NCBI RefSeq assembly: GCF_001953885.1
Contig: NZ_MQUS01000033.1
Span: 29,369-93,368, forward strand
DNA: 64,000 nt
From: Streptomyces sp. IMTB 2501
Lineage (GTDB): Bacteria > Actinomycetota > Actinomycetes > Streptomycetales > Streptomycetaceae
Direction: 5' to 3'
Shown one piece after another: positions 1 to 7,491 of the stretch. Within the stretch, counting starts at the first letter, position 1. Every line of letters begins with the position of its first letter. The notes beneath the pieces were generated by a model that saw only the letters and a list, made by a program, of their open reading frames with translations, ran no database searches and had not been told where the DNA came from. The position numbers and the translations under genes were made by a program.

Positions 1-371
1 CGGACCCGCTCGCGTCCTTCGACTGCGACACCTGGGACGACCTCGTCAACGCCAGGGCACGCATCAGGGAGCATGGGCACGTGTTGGATGAATGGATCTC
101 CGCAGTCAAGAACGAGCTGGGCATCGAACTGGACGTCGACACCGGCGCCCTGCTCGACCTGGCCCGTGACGCCGCGCACGGCGTGGCCCGGCCCGCCGCC
201 CCGCTGACCACCTTCCTCGTCGGCTATGCCGCGGCGCAGGGCAGCGGAGGCCCCGAGGCGGTCGCCGAGGCCGCCCGCAAGGCGGCCGCGCTCGCGCTGC
301 GCTGGGAGGAAGAGAACAACGGGGGCGGGAAAGAGAACAGCGGGGGCCCGAGCGCCCCGGACGCCGGATGA
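1..371 (+). CDS. MobA-like molybdenum cofactor guanylyltransferase fused to DUF6457 (3' part only)
   Basis: The reading frame is open from base 3, so the gene starts left of the window. The first ~25 residues (DPLASFDCDTWDDL and onward) look like the end of a MobA-type nucleotidyltransferase that attaches GMP to molybdopterin. From about base 81 (HVLDEWISAVKNELGI, then DLARDAAHGVARPAAPLTTF) the sequence matches the small helical DUF6457 module that Streptomyces often fuses to MobA. A GTG at 81 could start the module alone, but the frame upstream is intact and MobA-like, so a fusion is more likely. Its stop overlaps the moeA start (ATGA at 368-371), implying translational coupling within a cofactor operon. 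The family match is recalled, not searched. Confidence 0.75.
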   Translation, partial: DPLASFDCDTWDDLVNARARIREHGHVLDEWISAVKNELGIELDVDTGALLDLARDAAHGVARPAAPLTTFLVGYAAAQGSGGPEAVAEAARKAAALALRWEEENNGGGKENSGGPSAPDAG

Positions 372-1717
372 CCGCCCCCGGAACCCGGGCCGCAGCGCCC
401 GCCGAGGACAGCGACGACCTCGATGTCGAGGAGGCCCTGGCCCTCGTGAGGGAAGCCAAGGACGACCAACCGGGACAGGTGCCCGTACCGCAGCCCGAAG
501 CACACGGTGAGGAGCACCGGGCCATCCCATGGCGCCAGGCCCGTGAGATCGCCGCCCGCGCCGCCCGTGCCCGCGCTCGCCGTGCCCCCGTCACCGTGCC
601 GCTCGGCAACGCCCTCGGTCTCGTCCTGGCCGCCTCACTCGACGCGCTGACCGATCTGCCCTCCTTCGACACCTCCGCGATGGACGGCTGGGCGGTCGCT
701 GGGCCCGGCCCCTGGGACGTACGGGACGAGGGCGTGCTCGCCGGGCACGCACAGCCGGAGCCGCTCACCGACGGCGAGGCGGTCCGCATCGCCACCGGCG
801 CCCGCATCCCCGCCGACACCACCGCCGTGCTGCGCAGCGAGCACGGCCGCACCGACGCACAGGGCCGGCTCCACGCCACCCGGGAGCTGGCGCACGGCCA
901 GGACATCCGCCCGCGCGCCCAGGAGTGCCGCGGCGGCGACCAGTTGCTGCCCATCGGCACCGTGGTCACGCCCGCCGTCCTGGGCCTCGCCGCGGCGGCC
1001 GGATACGACACCGTCACCGCCGTACCGCGTCCGCGTGCCGAAGTCCTCGTCCTCGGCGACGAATTGCTGACCGAGGGCCTGCCGCACGACGGGCTGATCC
1101 GGGACGCGCTCGGCCCCATGCTGCCGCCCTGGCTGCGCGCGCTCGGCGCCGAGGTCGTCGCCGTGCGCCGGATCGGCGACGACGCCGAAGCCCTGCACCA
1201 GGCCGTCACCGGCTCCGAAGCCGACCTCGTCGTCACCACCGGCGGCACCGCGGGCGGACCCGTCGACCACGTCCATCCCGTCCTGGAACGCATCGGCGCC
1301 GAACTCCTCGTGGACGGCGTCAAGGTGCGCCCCGGCCACCCCATGCTGCTGGCCCGTACCAAGGACACCCAGCACCTCGTCGGCCTGCCCGGCAACCCCC
1401 TCGCCGCCGTCTCCGGCCTGCTCACGCTCGCCGAGCCGCTGCTGCGGACCCTGGCCGCCCACCCGGCCCCCGAGCGGTACACACTGCCGCTCAAGGAGGC
1501 GATCCAGGGACACCCTCACGACACCCGGCTCGTCCCCGTGGTGCTGCGCGGTGACCGGGCCGTGCCGCTGCACTACAACGGTCCGGCCATGCTCCGCGGG
1601 ATCGCAGCCGCCGACGCGCTCGCCGTCGTACCGCCCGGCGGTGCCGGACAGGGTGAGGAGACCGAGCTGCTGGACCTGCCGTGGGCAGCCGCGGGGATCG
1701 AGGTGTGTTTCACGTGA
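368..1717 (+). CDS. moeA: Molybdopterin molybdenumtransferase MoeA
   Basis: A 449-residue protein that should insert molybdate into adenylylated molybdopterin in the cytoplasm. After a ~50-residue acidic N-terminal extension come the family landmarks: SFDTSAMDGWAV near residue 97, TGARIPADTTAVL near 140, the MoaB/Mog-like core with TTGGTAGGPVDHV near 295, KVRPGHPMLLA and LPGNPLAAVSG. It overlaps the upstream mobA-like gene by ATGA and the downstream channel gene by GTGA, so the three probably share a transcript. Its last codons (Cys-Phe-Thr-stop) are written by a perfect parS palindrome. The length is slightly above the usual ~410 because of the N-terminal tail. Confidence 0.93.
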   Translation: MTAPGTRAAAPAEDSDDLDVEEALALVREAKDDQPGQVPVPQPEAHGEEHRAIPWRQAREIAARAARARARRAPVTVPLGNALGLVLAASLDALTDLPSFDTSAMDGWAVAGPGPWDVRDEGVLAGHAQPEPLTDGEAVRIATGARIPADTTAVLRSEHGRTDAQGRLHATRELAHGQDIRPRAQECRGGDQLLPIGTVVTPAVLGLAAAAGYDTVTAVPRPRAEVLVLGDELLTEGLPHDGLIRDALGPMLPPWLRALGAEVVAVRRIGDDAEALHQAVTGSEADLVVTTGGTAGGPVDHVHPVLERIGAELLVDGVKVRPGHPMLLARTKDTQHLVGLPGNPLAAVSGLLTLAEPLLRTLAAHPAPERYTLPLKEAIQGHPHDTRLVPVVLRGDRAVPLHYNGPAMLRGIAAADALAVVPPGGAGQGEETELLDLPWAAAGIEVCFT

Positions 1718-1720
1718 AAC
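1707..1720. promoter_or_regulatory. parS: parS centromere site (perfect match)
   Basis: GTTTCACGTGAAAC is a perfect 14-bp palindrome and the published Streptomyces parS consensus bound by ParB. It lies across the moeA stop and the channel-gene GTG start, so the same bases encode two protein ends and a ParB site. In S. coelicolor parS sites cluster around oriC. Confidence 0.92.
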
Positions 1721-2271
1721 TTCCGGGCCATGACGCCATCGCCCGCCAGGCGGGCGATCTGGTGACCCATCGGGTGAAACTCCCGAAGAAAGTGGTGGAG
1801 CGCCCGATCCGCCAGGTCGTCAAGCGGCTGCTCATGGCCCTGCTCGTGCTGGTCGCCACCGCGCTGGTCGTCTACGCCGGCCACGACGGCTACCACGACA
1901 ACGCCGACGACTCGGTGGACCTGCTCGACGCCTTCTACTACGCCACCGTGACGCTCTCCACCACCGGATACGGCGACATCACCCCGGTCGGCGACGGCGC
2001 CCGGCTCACCAACATCTTCGTCATCACGCCCCTGCGCGTGCTGTTCCTGATCATCCTGGTCGGCACCACGCTGGAAGTCCTCACCGAACGCACCCGGGAG
2101 GAATGGCGCCTGAACCGCTGGAGTCAACGGTTTGCTGGATGCGCCACAGCCCGGCTCGGCTGTACGTCCAGCACTGAGGGGCAAGCTACGCGGGTCTCGG
2201 GGCAGTGGCACACAGCCGGGCTGCGGCCTCTATCCCTCTGCGGACTCCACCCCGCCAAATTGCCCCAGTAG
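1714..2271 (+). pseudogene. Potassium channel protein, 5' fragment (pore half), interrupted
   Basis: The true start is taken as GTG 1714, overlapping the moeA stop by GTGA; the earlier in-frame GTG at 1681 lies inside moeA. Residues 1-40 are basic, followed by TM1 (LLMALLVLVATALVVY), a pore loop with the K+ selectivity filter TTGYGD, and TM2 (PLRVLFLIILVGTTLEVL). This is the two-TM pore module of KcsA/Kch-like channels. After the residues EEWRLNRW (about base 2122) the sequence stops resembling the family and runs on to a stop at 2269-2271 inside foreign DNA. The matching cytoplasmic RCK half resumes in frame at 4702. The encoded stump could still make a pore without its regulatory domain. 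Confidence 0.88.
2116..2123. repeat. Left 8-bp direct repeat at insertion junction
   Basis: CGCTGGAG, repeated at 4702-4709. Removing one copy and the DNA between them restores the channel reading frame exactly (Arg-Leu-Asn-Arg-Trp-Arg-Thr-Thr-Leu-Arg-Asp). It is either the core of a site-specific attachment site or a target-site duplication. Confidence 0.8.
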
Positions 2272-2836
2272 TTGTGACCTTGGCGGCGAGGCGGTCGTAC
2301 ACATCGAGCGCGGGCTCCAGGCTTGCAGGGGCCCACTGCCGCTTCGACAGCATGAGCCGATACCGGTCCTGCCAGTCCTGTAGTTCGTAGATCGCCCTCG
2401 CTGACGTGTGCCAACATGCTGCCCGTACCTGGCTTTCCAGGCCTGCCGGAATTCGGAAGGTGAGCTTCTCTGGATAGCCGCCTTCTTTCGATCCCGGCCA
2501 GCGTCCTGCATTCCGGGCTCGGGACGGGTAAGCCGGCCACGGGTGGTCCCAGCCTCGTTCCCTCAGCTCCTGCCGGACACCGAAGGTGACCAAAGCATCA
2601 AGCGTGTCCAGCAGTTCGCCTTCTCGCCGTATGGCCGTGAGTCTCTGGCGCCAAGCCCATCGCACCTCGGTGGCGAGACGGCGGCTGAGCCGTTCTGTGC
2701 TCCACCTGGACTCAGCCGCTAAGGCGATCCGCCGCTTCCGTTCCTGATTCAACAGATCGCGCAGATTAACCAGCGTCCCGTAAGTGAGTCGAGCCGTTAC
2801 AGGAACGGTCCCTTCTTCTTTCACGGCATTCATCAT
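2186..2836 (-). CDS. Hypothetical accessory protein
   Basis: A 216-residue, Arg-rich soluble protein with no signal peptide or membrane segment. The N-terminal ~80 residues (LTYGTLVNLRDLLNQERKRR and onward) look helical. A middle stretch around residues 85-125 is Trp/Pro rich (RERGWDHPWPAYPSRARNAG), followed by KLTFRIPAGLESQVRAACW and a basic C-terminus. It resembles uncharacterised proteins seen in Streptomyces accessory DNA, but I cannot assign a function. Starts at 2836, 2833 or GTG 2824 are possible; none has a strong ribosome-binding site. It runs opposite to the cysteine-rich gene, so the 150-bp gap 2837-2987 should hold both promoters. Confidence 0.6.
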   Translation of the reverse strand: MMNAVKEEGTVPVTARLTYGTLVNLRDLLNQERKRRIALAAESRWSTERLSRRLATEVRWAWRQRLTAIRREGELLDTLDALVTFGVRQELRERGWDHPWPAYPSRARNAGRWPGSKEGGYPEKLTFRIPAGLESQVRAACWHTSARAIYELQDWQDRYRLMLSKRQWAPASLEPALDVYDRLAAKVTTTGAIWRGGVRRGIEAAARLCATAPRPA

Positions 2837-2847
2837 GCACTACATAA

Positions 2848-2874
2848 CTTGCAAGCTTTTTGGTGCCAAGCAAG
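2848..2874. promoter_or_regulatory. Palindromic sequence in divergent promoter gap
   Basis: The gap between the two divergent element genes is AT-richer than its surroundings. It contains the 8-bp palindrome CTTGCAAG (2848-2855) followed by a TTGGTGCCAAG hairpin and a further GCAAG. This could be an operator for one of the two genes. No binding protein is identifiable. Confidence 0.3.
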
Positions 2875-2987
2875 CGGATTGACGGACGAGTTCTTGAGTT
2901 GCGGACACGACCATCCCTGCGCAACCTGGATTTCATCGGGAAATCCGACTCGGCTTTCCCGGGACGCCAACGCGAAGGGACGAAGAA

Positions 2988-3647
2988 ATGACGTCAACCC
3001 CGACGGTTAAGTCATCAACGTTTGAGGTGCACAATTCTCAGGCGGCCGCAGCGGAGTGGCACCGCCACGCGAGAACCGAGCCCAGCATGAATGCCCTGAT
3101 CGACGCCATACCGAGCCGGCTTCGACTGCCTCAGGATGCGGCGATGCCTGAGGGGCCGACCGTCGGCTTCGATTCCACAACCAACCTGTCCGCCCCGCTT
3201 CCCGCGCCTGCTGATGTAGCCGCACGGGAACAGGTCACGAGTGTGAAGAGCAGCTTCTTCGCCAGGACCTTTTCAGGTGCGAGTGGCGAACAACTGGCGG
3301 CCTGCGCGACCGTCCTCGAGGCACCCGGAACCAGCCTGAAGATGGTGGACGCGTTCGTCCTAGAAGCGCATCAGGGCGACCTCCTCGACGCGAAGGAACT
3401 GGTGCACGCCAGTGGCTACCAGCTCCAGGAGCGAGATGGCTGGTGGGACGCGCTGACCGGATGCCTCGGTCGCGACTGCGGCGGCGTATGCCTCAGCGCC
3501 GCACTCGCCTGCCCGAAAGTGGACTGGGCTTCCTTCCTCGTCTGTCTCGCTGGCCGGTGCGGCGTGTGCGTGGTCAAATGCGCCGCCTGCGCCACCTGCA
3601 ACTGCACCTGGTGGTGCAAGTGGGCCGCCGGCTGCTGTGATAACTGA
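2988..3647 (+). CDS. Cysteine-rich secreted-type peptide precursor (candidate bacteriocin/RiPP)
   Basis: 219 residues; start ATG 2988 with GAAGGGA 8 bases upstream. Residues 1-150 are ordinary and almost Cys-free, with no Sec signal. The last ~70 residues, after GWWDALTG, contain 14 cysteines in short hydrophobic spacings (CGVC, CAAC, CNC, a terminal CC). This layout, a long N-terminal part with a compact Cys-rich tail, recalls halocin C8 precursors, where the N-terminal part gives immunity and the ~76-residue tail is the bacteriocin. The resemblance is one of architecture; I did not align it. A metal-binding or disulfide-rich structural protein is the alternative. The next gene begins 16 bases after its stop and probably shares its transcript. 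Confidence 0.6.
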   Translation: MTSTPTVKSSTFEVHNSQAAAAEWHRHARTEPSMNALIDAIPSRLRLPQDAAMPEGPTVGFDSTTNLSAPLPAPADVAAREQVTSVKSSFFARTFSGASGEQLAACATVLEAPGTSLKMVDAFVLEAHQGDLLDAKELVHASGYQLQERDGWWDALTGCLGRDCGGVCLSAALACPKVDWASFLVCLAGRCGVCVVKCAACATCNCTWWCKWAAGCCDN

Positions 3648-3663
3648 CGGAGAGGAACCGCGT

Positions 3664-4095
3664 GTGAACGCAGTGCGGTGGCTAGAAGTCCCCGTTCAAC
3701 CACCTTCGGGAAAAAACGAATCCCCTACGGTGAAATACGGGGTCGGAAACTCTGTAGTCGTCTGCGGAATCGATTCGGCGTATGTGGGTAGTGCCGACGA
3801 AGACGTGGTCGCAGAACTTATCGGTCACCCGGATGTGCGTCTGCTGAATGCTGACGATCTGCGCAGAATCGCCCCTTTTCCGGGACTTCCGCTGACGTGG
3901 GAAGTCCTCGAAGGTCAGATTCCAGGCCGTCACGGTCAGCATCACGCCCGAGGGGTAATCGGCTTGGGTGACGTGATTTCAGCAATCACCCGCAGGGCTC
4001 GAATCCCGGAGTGCGGGAGCTGCGCGCGGAGGCGCGTCGGCTTGAACCGGATCACCGTGTGGGGCTGGTGGCGAGACCGTCCCGCAGAGGCCTGA
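3664..4095 (+). CDS. Small CxxC-motif protein, partner of the cysteine-rich gene
   Basis: 143 residues from GTG 3664, chosen because GGAGAGG lies at 3650-3656; the in-frame GTG at 3637 is inside the upstream gene. The protein is soluble. A segment near residues 60-80 (VVAELIGHPDVRLLNADDLR) looks alpha/beta. Near the C-terminus is CGSCARRRVGLNRITVWGWW, a CxxC followed by basic residues that could bind zinc or take part in thiol chemistry. With the Cys-rich gene just upstream it is a candidate maturation, immunity or redox partner. That role is inferred from position only. Confidence 0.5.
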   Translation: MNAVRWLEVPVQPPSGKNESPTVKYGVGNSVVVCGIDSAYVGSADEDVVAELIGHPDVRLLNADDLRRIAPFPGLPLTWEVLEGQIPGRHGQHHARGVIGLGDVISAITRRARIPECGSCARRRVGLNRITVWGWWRDRPAEA

Positions 4096-4113
4096 ACGAC
4101 TAGTCGGCACGAT

Positions 4114-4152
4114 GACGGTTCCGGGTCGCGGGCGCCGCTTCTCGGAACCGTC
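4114..4152. terminator. Hairpin downstream of the cysteine-rich gene pair
   Basis: GACGGTTCCG (4114-4123) pairs perfectly with CGGAACCGTC (4143-4152) across a 19-base GC-rich loop, 18 bases after the stop of the CxxC gene. It is probably a transcription terminator; there is no T-run. Confidence 0.5.
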
Positions 4153-4304
4153 GCGCTGCTGTGGCGGCTACTGGTGTACCAGTGGTCAAGGGCCAGAGCG
4201 CGATACTATGCCGCTCTCTGAGATCGGTGCTGGTTGAGGAAAGTTGGGTTCAGAACGGAAGTTCGAGCCTGGCGGCGCCTCGTCTGATGGTTATGACCTG
4301 TTCC

Positions 4305-4677
4305 TTCGTGGAAGTCACGCGAAGCCGCTTCTCGCGGGTACCGGGACCAGAGTTCCTTGTCCAGCTCGTCAGCGAACTAAAAGCAGGGATGGGAGGGACT
4401 TGCGGTCGGCTTCCAGGGCCCTGGTGCCCATGCCGATGGCTTCTTCGATCTCGCCCATGCGGGCGGCGGCAACTCCCAGAGTGAGGCGGGCTTCTGCGGC
4501 GCGCATGGGTGAGATCTCGGTGCCGTCAAGGCCCGTGCTGATGCGGATCATCGATCGGGCGTGGGTGTCACCGGTACCGGGGCCCTCGTCCACTTCGAAG
4601 GACAGCCGGACCAGACCGGCCCAGTTCTGCCCTGCTAAGTCTCCCCAACGTGCGCGCTGCACAAGGTCGTTGTCCAT
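4305..4677 (-). pseudogene. Remnant of an XRE-TPR family transcriptional regulator (C-terminal part)
   Basis: From ATG 4677 the frame reads MDNDLVQRARWGDLAGQNW, then LSFEVDEGPGTGDTHARSM and RAAEARLTLGVAAARMGEIE. This is the C-terminal TPR part of the helix-turn-helix regulators common in Streptomyces accessory DNA. The frame stops at 4369-4371, but the expected continuation (ELDKELWSRYPREAASRDFHE) is present in another frame down to about 4305, so there is a frameshift. The DNA-binding N-terminus is missing because the gene runs into the right edge of the insertion. It is clearly non-functional. Confidence 0.65.
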
Positions 4678-4701
4678 AGCCGTAGGGTACTTTCGTGAAA
4701 G

Positions 4702-4709
4702 CGCTGGAG
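4702..4709. repeat. Right 8-bp direct repeat at insertion junction
   Basis: CGCTGGAG, identical to 2116-2123. The channel reading frame resumes directly from it. Confidence 0.8.
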
Positions 4710-5394
4710 GACCACCTTGCGCGACAACACCGTCGTCATCGGCTTCGGCACCAAGGGGCGGTCGGCGATCCAGACCGTCTGTTCGACGGGGCTGAAGCAG
4801 GAGCAGGTGGTCGTGGTCGACCCGAGCGCCAAGGCCGTCGACGCGGCCACCGCCGAGGGCTACGCGGGAGTCATGGGCGACGCCACCCGCAGTGACGTGC
4901 TCAAACAGGCCGAACTGCACAGGGCCCGCCAGATCATCGTCGCTCCCCAGCGCGACGACACCGCCGTCCTCGTCACGCTGACGGCCCGGCAGCTCAACCG
5001 GAGCGCGAAGATCGTGGCCGCCGTGCGCGAGGAGGAGAACGCGCCGCTGCTCAAGCAGTCCGGGGCCGACGCCGTCATCACCAGCGCCAGCGCGGCCGGC
5101 CGGCTGCTCGGCCTGTCCGTGCTCAGTCCCGCCGCCGGCATGGTCATGGAAGACCTGATCCAGCAGGGCAGCGGGCTGGACCTCGTCGAACGCCCGGTGG
5201 CCCGCGCCGAGGTGGGCAAGCGGACGCGCGAGACCGACGACCTCGTGGTGAGCGTCGTACGCGGGCATCGGGTGCTCGGTTACGACGACCCGGCCGTCGG
5301 TACCCTTCAGCTGACCGACCGGCTCATCACGATCGTCCGCGCGTCCCCCGGTGCCCAGATCACCTCGGACAACCGGCCGTTGCAGCGCGACTGA
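4702..5394 (+). pseudogene. Potassium channel protein, 3' fragment (RCK/TrkA-N and TrkA-C domains)
   Basis: This is the cytoplasmic half of the channel split at 2123. An open frame of 225 residues can start at TTG 4717 (LRDNTVVIGFGTKGRSAIQT). It carries the Rossmann NAD-binding motif GFGTKG, the conserved GDATRSDVLKQAEL segment and a TrkA-C domain ending in TDRLITIVRA. The preceding codons back to 4702 (RWRTT) complete the original protein. As a free-standing gene it would be a KtrA/TrkA-like gating subunit without its pore. Translation would rely on the TTG, with GGAGG overlapping the repeat at 4706-4710. The coding sequence itself shows no decay, so the insertion may be recent or the fragment still used. 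Confidence 0.85.
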
Positions 5395-5466
5395 CGCGGC
5401 CTGCGGACCCCGGGGGCGAGCGGGTCTGCTCCGGACCCGCCATCTGCGGGGAGTAGCGTCACGGGC

Positions 5467-6456
5467 ATGCATGCGATCACGATTCCCGAACCTGGTGGTC
5501 CCGAGGCGCTGGTGTGGGCGGAGGTCCCCGATCCCGTGCCCGGTGAGGGCGAGGTGCTGGTCGAGGTGGTGGCCAGCGCCGTCAACCGTGCCGACATCCT
5601 GCAGCGGCAGGGCTTCTACACCCCGCCGCCCGGTGCCTCCCCCTATCCCGGCCTGGAATGTTCCGGCAGGATCGCCGCGCTCGGATCCGGGGTCACCGGC
5701 TGGGCCGTCGGCGACGAGGTGTGCGCGCTGCTCGCGGGCGGCGGGTACGCCGAGAAGGTCGTCGTACCGGCCGGGCAGCTGCTCCCCGTGCCCGAGGGCG
5801 TCGACCTGACGCGGGCGGCCGCGCTGCCCGAGGTGGTCTGCACGGTCTGGTCCAACGTGTTCATGATCGCCCACCTGCGGCCCGGCGAGACGCTGCTCGT
5901 GCACGGGGGGTCCAGCGGCATCGGCACCATGGCGATCCAGCTCGCCAAGGCCGTCGGGGCCAAGGTCGCGGTGACGGCCGGCACGAAGGAGAAGCTGGAG
6001 CGCTGCGCCGAGCTGGGCGCGGACATCCTCATCAACTACCGCGAGCAGGACTTCGTCGCCGAGATCAAGCAGGGCACCGCGGGTGCGGGGGCCGATGTGA
6101 TTCTCGACAACATGGGGGCGAAGTACCTGGACCGCAACGTCCAGGCGCTCGCCGTCAGCGGGCGTCTCGCGATCATCGGGATGCAGGGCGGGGTCAAGGG
6201 CGAGCTGAACATCGGCACGCTGCTCGGCAAGCGGGCCGCCATCAGTGCGACCTCGCTGCGGGCGCGGCCGCTCAGTGAGAAGGCGGCGATCGTGGCGGCG
6301 GTGCGGGAGCACGTGTGGCCGTTGCTGGCCGGGGGGCATGTGCGGCCGGTTGTGGACCGGGAGCTGCCGATGGCCGAGGCGGCCGAGGGGCACCGGGTGG
6401 TGGAGGCGAGCGGGCATGTGGGCAAGGTGCTGCTGGTGACGCCGTCGGCGGCCTGA
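5467..6456 (+). CDS. NAD(P)H:quinone oxidoreductase, zinc-type alcohol dehydrogenase superfamily (PIG3-like)
   Basis: A 329-residue soluble enzyme of the medium-chain dehydrogenase/reductase superfamily. The N-terminal GroES-like domain holds PGEGEVLVEVVASAVNRADI and GLECSGRIAALGSGVTGW. The Rossmann domain has HGGSSGIGTMAIQLAKAVGA near residue 145 and the later DVILDNMGAKY. No structural or catalytic zinc cysteines are seen, which fits the quinone reductase branch. Start ATG 5467 has no strong ribosome-binding site. It follows the channel fragment by 72 bases but is probably independently transcribed. The physiological quinone or enone substrate cannot be told from sequence. Confidence 0.88.
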   Translation: MHAITIPEPGGPEALVWAEVPDPVPGEGEVLVEVVASAVNRADILQRQGFYTPPPGASPYPGLECSGRIAALGSGVTGWAVGDEVCALLAGGGYAEKVVVPAGQLLPVPEGVDLTRAAALPEVVCTVWSNVFMIAHLRPGETLLVHGGSSGIGTMAIQLAKAVGAKVAVTAGTKEKLERCAELGADILINYREQDFVAEIKQGTAGAGADVILDNMGAKYLDRNVQALAVSGRLAIIGMQGGVKGELNIGTLLGKRAAISATSLRARPLSEKAAIVAAVREHVWPLLAGGHVRPVVDRELPMAEAAEGHRVVEASGHVGKVLLVTPSAA

Positions 6457-6576
6457 GCTCGTGGGTACGGCGGTGTCACGTGCCGGCGCTCCGTGAGGGC
6501 CCTGGGCTGTGGCTGGGCGGGGCGCTTGCCGGCCGCCGTTGCCGGGTGAGTGTCGGTCCGTTGGCGCTTGTTGCTG

Positions 6577-7317
6577 TCAGCCCTTGCGGAGTTTCAGACC
6601 CAGGAAGGCCAGGGCCAGACCGAGGCCGATGAGGACCAGGCCGCTGCCCAGCGGGAGGATCTGGAGGACCGGCTCGGTGGCGGTCTCGTCCTGCCGGCCG
6701 GTGTTCCGGGTGGGGGGCTGGAGACCGGCCTGGTCGGGGGCGCCCGAGGGGGTCGGGGTGGCGGACGGGAGGTTCGCCGTCTCCGGCTCCTCCGGCCGGC
6801 CGGTGCCCCGAGCCTGGGTGGGTACGGGGTCGTGGTCGCCCTCCACCTCGGCCGCGGGCCCGTCCGGCCGGCCCGGCCGCATCCGTCCTTCGCCTGCCCG
6901 GCTGCCCGCACGGGTCGGCTCGACGGTCGACGCCGGGCGGTACGAGGCGGAGGCCGAATCGGTGGGCATGGGGGTCAGCGAGGGGTCGGTGGCGGGGGAG
7001 TCCCGGGAACCGCGGTGGTGGTTGTGGTGGGGGGCTTGGACGTGGCTGTGATCGGCGAGGTCTGCGGGATCGGGGGCGAGGCCGTCCGGGGGGTCGTGAG
7101 GCGTGGCCTTCGTGTGGTCCGGAGGATCCGGGCGGTGCAGGTGTTCCGGCTCGGCTCGGCTGCCGGAGGCGGGGCTGTGCCGGTGGGGCGGCGCCGCGGG
7201 GGTCAACGGGCCGGGGGTGGTGGCGTACGCGGTGGCGGTGTCGTACGCGGGCAGGGTCGTCGTGAGGACGAGGAGCAGCCGTACACAGCGGAGTGTGATG
7301 CGCAGCCATGGAGTCAC
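6577..7317 (-). CDS. Secreted, C-terminally membrane-anchored Pro/Thr/His-rich protein
   Basis: 246 residues from GTG 7317, with GGGAGG about 8 bases upstream. An N-terminal signal peptide (ITLRCVRLLLVLTTTLPAYD) is followed by ~190 residues of low-complexity sequence rich in Pro, His, Thr, Ser and Asp, with no recognisable domain. The C-terminus reads ILPLGSGLVLIGLGLALAFL and then LKLRKG, a membrane helix plus basic tail like a wall- or membrane-anchored stalk protein. It is not a canonical LPxTG signal. The protein probably sits outside the membrane; its function is unknown. It is divergent from the proteasome activator gene. Confidence 0.7.
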   Translation of the reverse strand: MTPWLRITLRCVRLLLVLTTTLPAYDTATAYATTPGPLTPAAPPHRHSPASGSRAEPEHLHRPDPPDHTKATPHDPPDGLAPDPADLADHSHVQAPHHNHHRGSRDSPATDPSLTPMPTDSASASYRPASTVEPTRAGSRAGEGRMRPGRPDGPAAEVEGDHDPVPTQARGTGRPEEPETANLPSATPTPSGAPDQAGLQPPTRNTGRQDETATEPVLQILPLGSGLVLIGLGLALAFLGLKLRKG

Positions 7318-7491
7318 GTCGGTGACCTCCCGGAGCCCGGATGTCGTGATCGATGGATGGCCGACGGAAATAAGCCTCACATTCCATGGTGAACAGGGCA
7401 TTTCAGATTGAGCCGTAGGGTCTAAACGGTGGATCACCCCCATGAGGGGGCACCACGGTGGTGAGGTGTACGCGTGCGAGAGAATGGCGGC

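Larger units (their letters stand above)
2124..4701. mobile_element. 2.6-kb insertion (degraded integrated element) in the K+ channel gene
   Basis: The element is bounded by 8-bp direct repeats and splits a gene whose two halves rejoin in frame. Base composition is unlike its surroundings: 3721-3780 is 34/60 G+C, against 45/60 at 5521-5580. Contents: a minus-strand accessory gene (2186-2836), a cysteine-rich 219-residue protein (2988-3647), a small CxxC protein (3664-4095), a hairpin (4114-4152) and the truncated, frameshifted end of a TPR regulator (4305-4677). No transposase, integrase or terminal inverted repeats are visible. It is therefore probably a remnant of a larger integrative element or phage that has lost its recombinase, or a passenger mobilised in trans. 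Confidence 0.8.

Noticed and set aside
106..1573. Minus-strand open frames opposite moeA
   Set aside because: Translations are Arg/Gly/Pro-biased frame shadows; the plus strand encodes a complete, motif-bearing protein.
1681..1713. GTG 1681 as start of the channel gene
   Set aside because: It lies within moeA, while GTG 1714 gives the standard GTGA overlap and the expected N-terminus.
2116..4709. Insertion as a simple insertion sequence with 8-bp target duplication
   Set aside because: There is no transposase and the ends (TCAACGG... and ...CGTGAAAG) are not inverted repeats. A remnant of a site-specific or composite element fits better, though a target duplication cannot be excluded.
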